A DNA stretch of 64,000 bases from Methylobacterium sp. Leaf91 (GTDB lineage Bacteria; Pseudomonadota; Alphaproteobacteria; Rhizobiales; Beijerinckiaceae). Both the position numbers and the translations under genes were made by a program. Where the stretch lies: the NCBI RefSeq assembly GCF_001422815.1, contig NZ_LMMP01000050.1, positions 62,113 to 126,112 of the forward strand, given 5' to 3'. Every line of letters begins with the position of its first letter. The first letter of the stretch is position 1. A model generated the notes under the pieces. That model saw only the letters and a list, made by a program, of their open reading frames with translations, made no database searches and was not told where the DNA came from. Below are positions 60,011-64,000 of this stretch, one piece after another.

Positions 60011-60472
60011 GTGGAGATTGCGCGGCCGCTTCATACTTTCGGCGGTCCGATTCTTGCCCTGTTCGGCGGCATGGGAGCCCGATCGGTCGCGACCCTCGTG
60101 ACCGGTCTGGGACAGGGCAGAAAGACCATCGATCTCGCCCCCGCTCAGCGGCAATCGAAGCTCTGCCGGCCGGAGCTGGAGCGTATCGTCTCGGGCGACC
60201 CCGCCCAGACGGTAAGCGTCGTCTACCAGAGCGAGGACAGTCTCTTCTCGGCCGGCACTTGGACCTGCCAGCCGGGCAAGTGGCACATCGACTTCGCGCA
60301 GAACGAGTTCGTCCACATCCTGGAAGGGGTGGTGTCGGTCACCGACGGGGACGGGCTCGCCAAGACCTACCGGGCGGGAGACACCTTCGTTTCCCCCTCC
60401 GGTTTTGCCGGCACCTGGGACGTACGGGAGCCGGTCCGCAAATTTTTCACACTCGGCGATCCCCCGGGTTAA
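60011..60472 (+). CDS. Cupin-domain protein
   Basis: This 153-aa protein ends in a small cupin barrel (about 65-150: WTCQPGKWHIDFAQNEFVHILEGVVSVTDGDG and RAGDTFVSPSGFAGTW), matching the DUF861-type cupins. It could bind a metal or a small ligand such as a guanidine intermediate. The start GTG 60011 has GAGGGAG 8 nt upstream; an internal ATG at 60071 is an alternative. It sits directly before the riboswitch and two DUF1989 genes. Function is unknown. Confidence 0.8.
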   Translation: MEIARPLHTFGGPILALFGGMGARSVATLVTGLGQGRKTIDLAPAQRQSKLCRPELERIVSGDPAQTVSVVYQSEDSLFSAGTWTCQPGKWHIDFAQNEFVHILEGVVSVTDGDGLAKTYRAGDTFVSPSGFAGTWDVREPVRKFFTLGDPPG

Positions 60473-60497
60473 GCAGCACCGCGATCGACGCATGCCC

Positions 60498-60556
60498 GCC
60501 GGGACGACCCGGCCGCGACAGGGCTGTTTTTCCGGGACGACCCGGAGAACAGCCTT
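60498..60556 (+). promoter_or_regulatory. Guanidine-II (mini-ykkC) riboswitch candidate
   Basis: Two hairpins with identical ACGA loops occur in tandem. Hairpin 1 is GCCGGG-ACGA-CCCGGC (60498-60513). Hairpin 2 has core TCCGGG-ACGA-CCCGGA (60531-60546) and a longer lower stem, AGGGCTG with CAGCCTT, reaching 60520-60556. Tandem stem-loops with ACGR loops define the guanidine-II class. The GAGGAG ribosome binding site of the DUF1989 gene begins at 60557, right after hairpin 2. Guanidine-dependent control of translation is therefore likely. Confidence 0.85.
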
Positions 60557-60568
60557 GAGGAGACGGGC

Positions 60569-61378
60569 ATGACCGACACAGCCAGCATCATCGCCGAGAA
60601 TCGGCGTCGCTACGAGGAACTTAAGGCCCAGGGCCAGGGGCATGCCCCCCGCGCCCTGCCGCCGCCCTCGTCGCGGGGATTGCCCCTCGACGAGGCGGCG
60701 ATCCTCCACACCGAGACCATCCCGGGCGGCTGGTACTGCACCTTCGAGCTGAATGCCGGCGAGGCCCTGCGGATCAGTCTCGACCATGGTCCCTCCAGCG
60801 TCGCCCTCGTCGCCTGGAACGCCGCCGAGACCTCCGAGCGTCTCAACTACGCCGACACCGTGAAGGTGCAGTGGACCGCCGCTCTTCAGCGCGGCCGGGT
60901 GCTGTTCTCCGACATGGGGCGGGTGATGCTCTCGCTCATCGAGGATTCCTGCGGCGCGCACGATGCGCTGGCGGGCGGCTCCAACGCCGCCTCCAACGCC
61001 GCGCGCTACGCGGGCGGCCCCCATCGCAACACCCGCGACAACCTCGTCCTCGCCGCTCTCAAGGCCGGGCTCGACCGGCGCGACATCCCCGCCTGCGTCA
61101 CGCTGTTCGCCCCCGTCTCCGTGGGTGCGGAGGGGCGCTTCGCCTGGAACGAGGCGGGTCGCCGCGCGGGCGACTTCGTCGATCTCCGCGCCGAGCTCGA
61201 CCTTCTCGTCACCCTCTCGAACTGTCCCCACCCCCTCGACCCGAACCCGGATTACGCGCCGAACCCCGTGGTGGTGACCCGCTTCCGGGCGCCCATCCCC
61301 GCGGCCGACGATCTCTGCCGCACGGCCACGATCGAGGCCGTCCGCGGCTTCGAGAACAACGCCGCCATCGGCTTCTGA
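60569..61378 (+). CDS. DUF1989 protein, larger (carboxyguanidine deiminase subunit candidate)
   Basis: This 269-aa protein belongs to DUF1989 (urea-carboxylase-associated family), with the Cys motif EDSCGAHDALAGG and LSNCPHPLDPN. Homologous pairs act as carboxyguanidine deiminase (CgdA/CgdB), which removes ammonia from carboxyguanidine made by guanidine carboxylase. It is the larger of the pair here; which is A or B I do not assign. ATG 60569 follows GAGGAG by 6 nt and the riboswitch hairpin directly. The next gene begins 15 bp downstream. Confidence 0.9.
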   Translation: MTDTASIIAENRRRYEELKAQGQGHAPRALPPPSSRGLPLDEAAILHTETIPGGWYCTFELNAGEALRISLDHGPSSVALVAWNAAETSERLNYADTVKVQWTAALQRGRVLFSDMGRVMLSLIEDSCGAHDALAGGSNAASNAARYAGGPHRNTRDNLVLAALKAGLDRRDIPACVTLFAPVSVGAEGRFAWNEAGRRAGDFVDLRAELDLLVTLSNCPHPLDPNPDYAPNPVVVTRFRAPIPAADDLCRTATIEAVRGFENNAAIGF

Positions 61379-61393
61379 CGGGAGGGACGCATC

Positions 61394-62031
61394 ATGACCA
61401 ACGACACCCAGCTTCTCCTCGAAGAGGTCGTGCCGGCTCAGGCGCCCTGGTCCGGCCTCGTGCGCAAGGGCCAGATTCTTCGCATCACCGACACCGACGG
61501 CTGCCAGGCGGTGGACACCCTGTTCTACCGCGCCGGCGACATGGGCGAGCGCTATTCCTCGCAGGACACCCTGCGCGTCCAGGGCTCGGCCTACGTGACG
61601 ACGGGCACGCGGCTCGTCTCCAACGAGGGCCGGGTGATGGCGACCGTCACCGCCGATTCCTGCGGTCGTCACGATACCTCGGCTGGCGCCTGCTCCTGCG
61701 AGGCCAACACCGTGCGCTTCGGTCACGCCACCAAGTATCTCCATGCCTGCCGCGAGAACTTCGCCCTTGAGGTCGCGAAATACGGGCTCTCGAAGCGCGA
61801 CATCCCACCCAACATCAACTTCTTCATGAACGTGCCCATCGAGCAGAACGGCGAGCTCGCCATCGTCGACGGCGTCTCCGCTCCCGGCGACTATGTCGAG
61901 GTCACGGCTGAGATGGACGTGATCTGCGTGATCTCGAACTGCCCGCAGATCAACAACCCCTGCAACGGCTTCAACCCGACGCCGATCCGCGTCTCTATCC
62001 GGGATCAAGCCTCGACCGGGGATCTGCGCTG

Positions 62032-62032
<1 letters not shown>
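61394..62032 (+). CDS. DUF1989 protein, smaller (carboxyguanidine deiminase subunit candidate)
   Basis: This 212-aa protein is the second DUF1989 partner. It has TADSCGRHDTSAGACSC, and the Cys-rich ISNCPQINNPCNGFNPTPIR, which may form a metal or active site with its partner. ATG 61394 has GGGAGGG upstream. Its stop overlaps the carboxylase ATG by one base (TGATG), so the two are translationally coupled. The pair with an ATP-dependent carboxylase reconstitutes the guanidine pathway genes. Confidence 0.9.

Positions 62033-64000
<1,968 letters not shown>

Overview
The window is GC-rich DNA from an alphaproteobacterium of the order Hyphomicrobiales (Rhizobiales), most likely Methylobacterium/Methylorubrum. 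The main reason is gene order: ftsB-pdhA-pdhB-pdhC-lpdA-lipA-ratA-pncC-ispDF-dusB-ntrB-ntrC-ntrY-ntrX-hfq-hflX, a conserved alphaproteobacterial block, runs through the first 33 kb and is punctuated by accessory genes. The fused ispDF, the duplicated Ntr two-component pair, the GC-poor promoter islands with CtrA-type TTAAC boxes and the many intergenic palindromes fit this. The species assignment is inference. No rRNA, tRNA, CRISPR array, transposase or prophage gene was recognised.

Layout: (1) 1-6,977: the end of a fasciclin protein, then hflX, a secreted Gly/Trp-rich protein, hfq and ntrX-ntrY. (2) 7,191-13,779: an accessory block splitting ntrYX from ntrBC. It holds a gamma-glutamyltransferase-family hydrolase, a methyltransferase, an OxlT-like oxalate/formate antiporter, a MFS exporter with a Nudix gene, a 270-bp AT-rich island and a DUF6886-like gene coupled to ntrC. 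(3) 13,776-19,343: ntrC, ntrB, dusB, then ispDF and pncC. (4) 19,361-25,866: palindromic repeats, a PepSY protein, ratA, lipA, glsB, a reductase behind CtrA boxes and a sorbosone-type dehydrogenase. (5) 25,979-33,089: pyruvate dehydrogenase genes with a DUF559 gene, a DUF5076 gene and large inverted palindromes between them, then ftsB. (6) 33,159-39,632: LysR and MntR regulators, a hypothetical gene, an ACP/acyl-ligase/PLP-decarboxylase mini-cluster and aquaporin. (7) 39,802-48,022: a transglutaminase / circularly permuted ATP-grasp-alpha-E / giant transglutaminase operon with a divergent zinc peptidase, a predicted peptide amidoligase system. (8) 48,056-53,728: assorted housekeeping genes, a DEAD-box helicase, a sulfurtransferase and an orphan ureD.

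(9) 53,738-64,000 is the most interesting part. A NikR-like repressor that has lost two of the four nickel ligands is divergent from an ABC transporter (binding protein, permease, ATPase), followed by a creatininase-family hydrolase, a type III glutamine synthetase and a cupin. Two DUF1989 proteins and a urea/guanidine carboxylase that runs off the window end follow. A 28-bp inverted repeat with NikR-operator geometry sits between repressor and transporter. Directly before the first DUF1989 gene are two tandem hairpins with identical ACGA loops, the signature of a guanidine-II (mini-ykkC) riboswitch. Together these indicate a guanidine uptake and assimilation locus: import, ATP-dependent carboxylation, deimination by the DUF1989 pair, and recapture of released ammonium by glutamine synthetase. 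It appears to carry two layers of control.

Recurrent palindromic repeats mark the window: a 135-150 bp CTCATCCTGAGG element (two inverted copies), a 110-120 bp CCTCCCCC/GGGGGAGG element (three full copies and one half) and related ones. Two of these lie inside reading frames, lengthening the ABC permease N-terminus and forming the C-terminal tail of the DUF559 protein.
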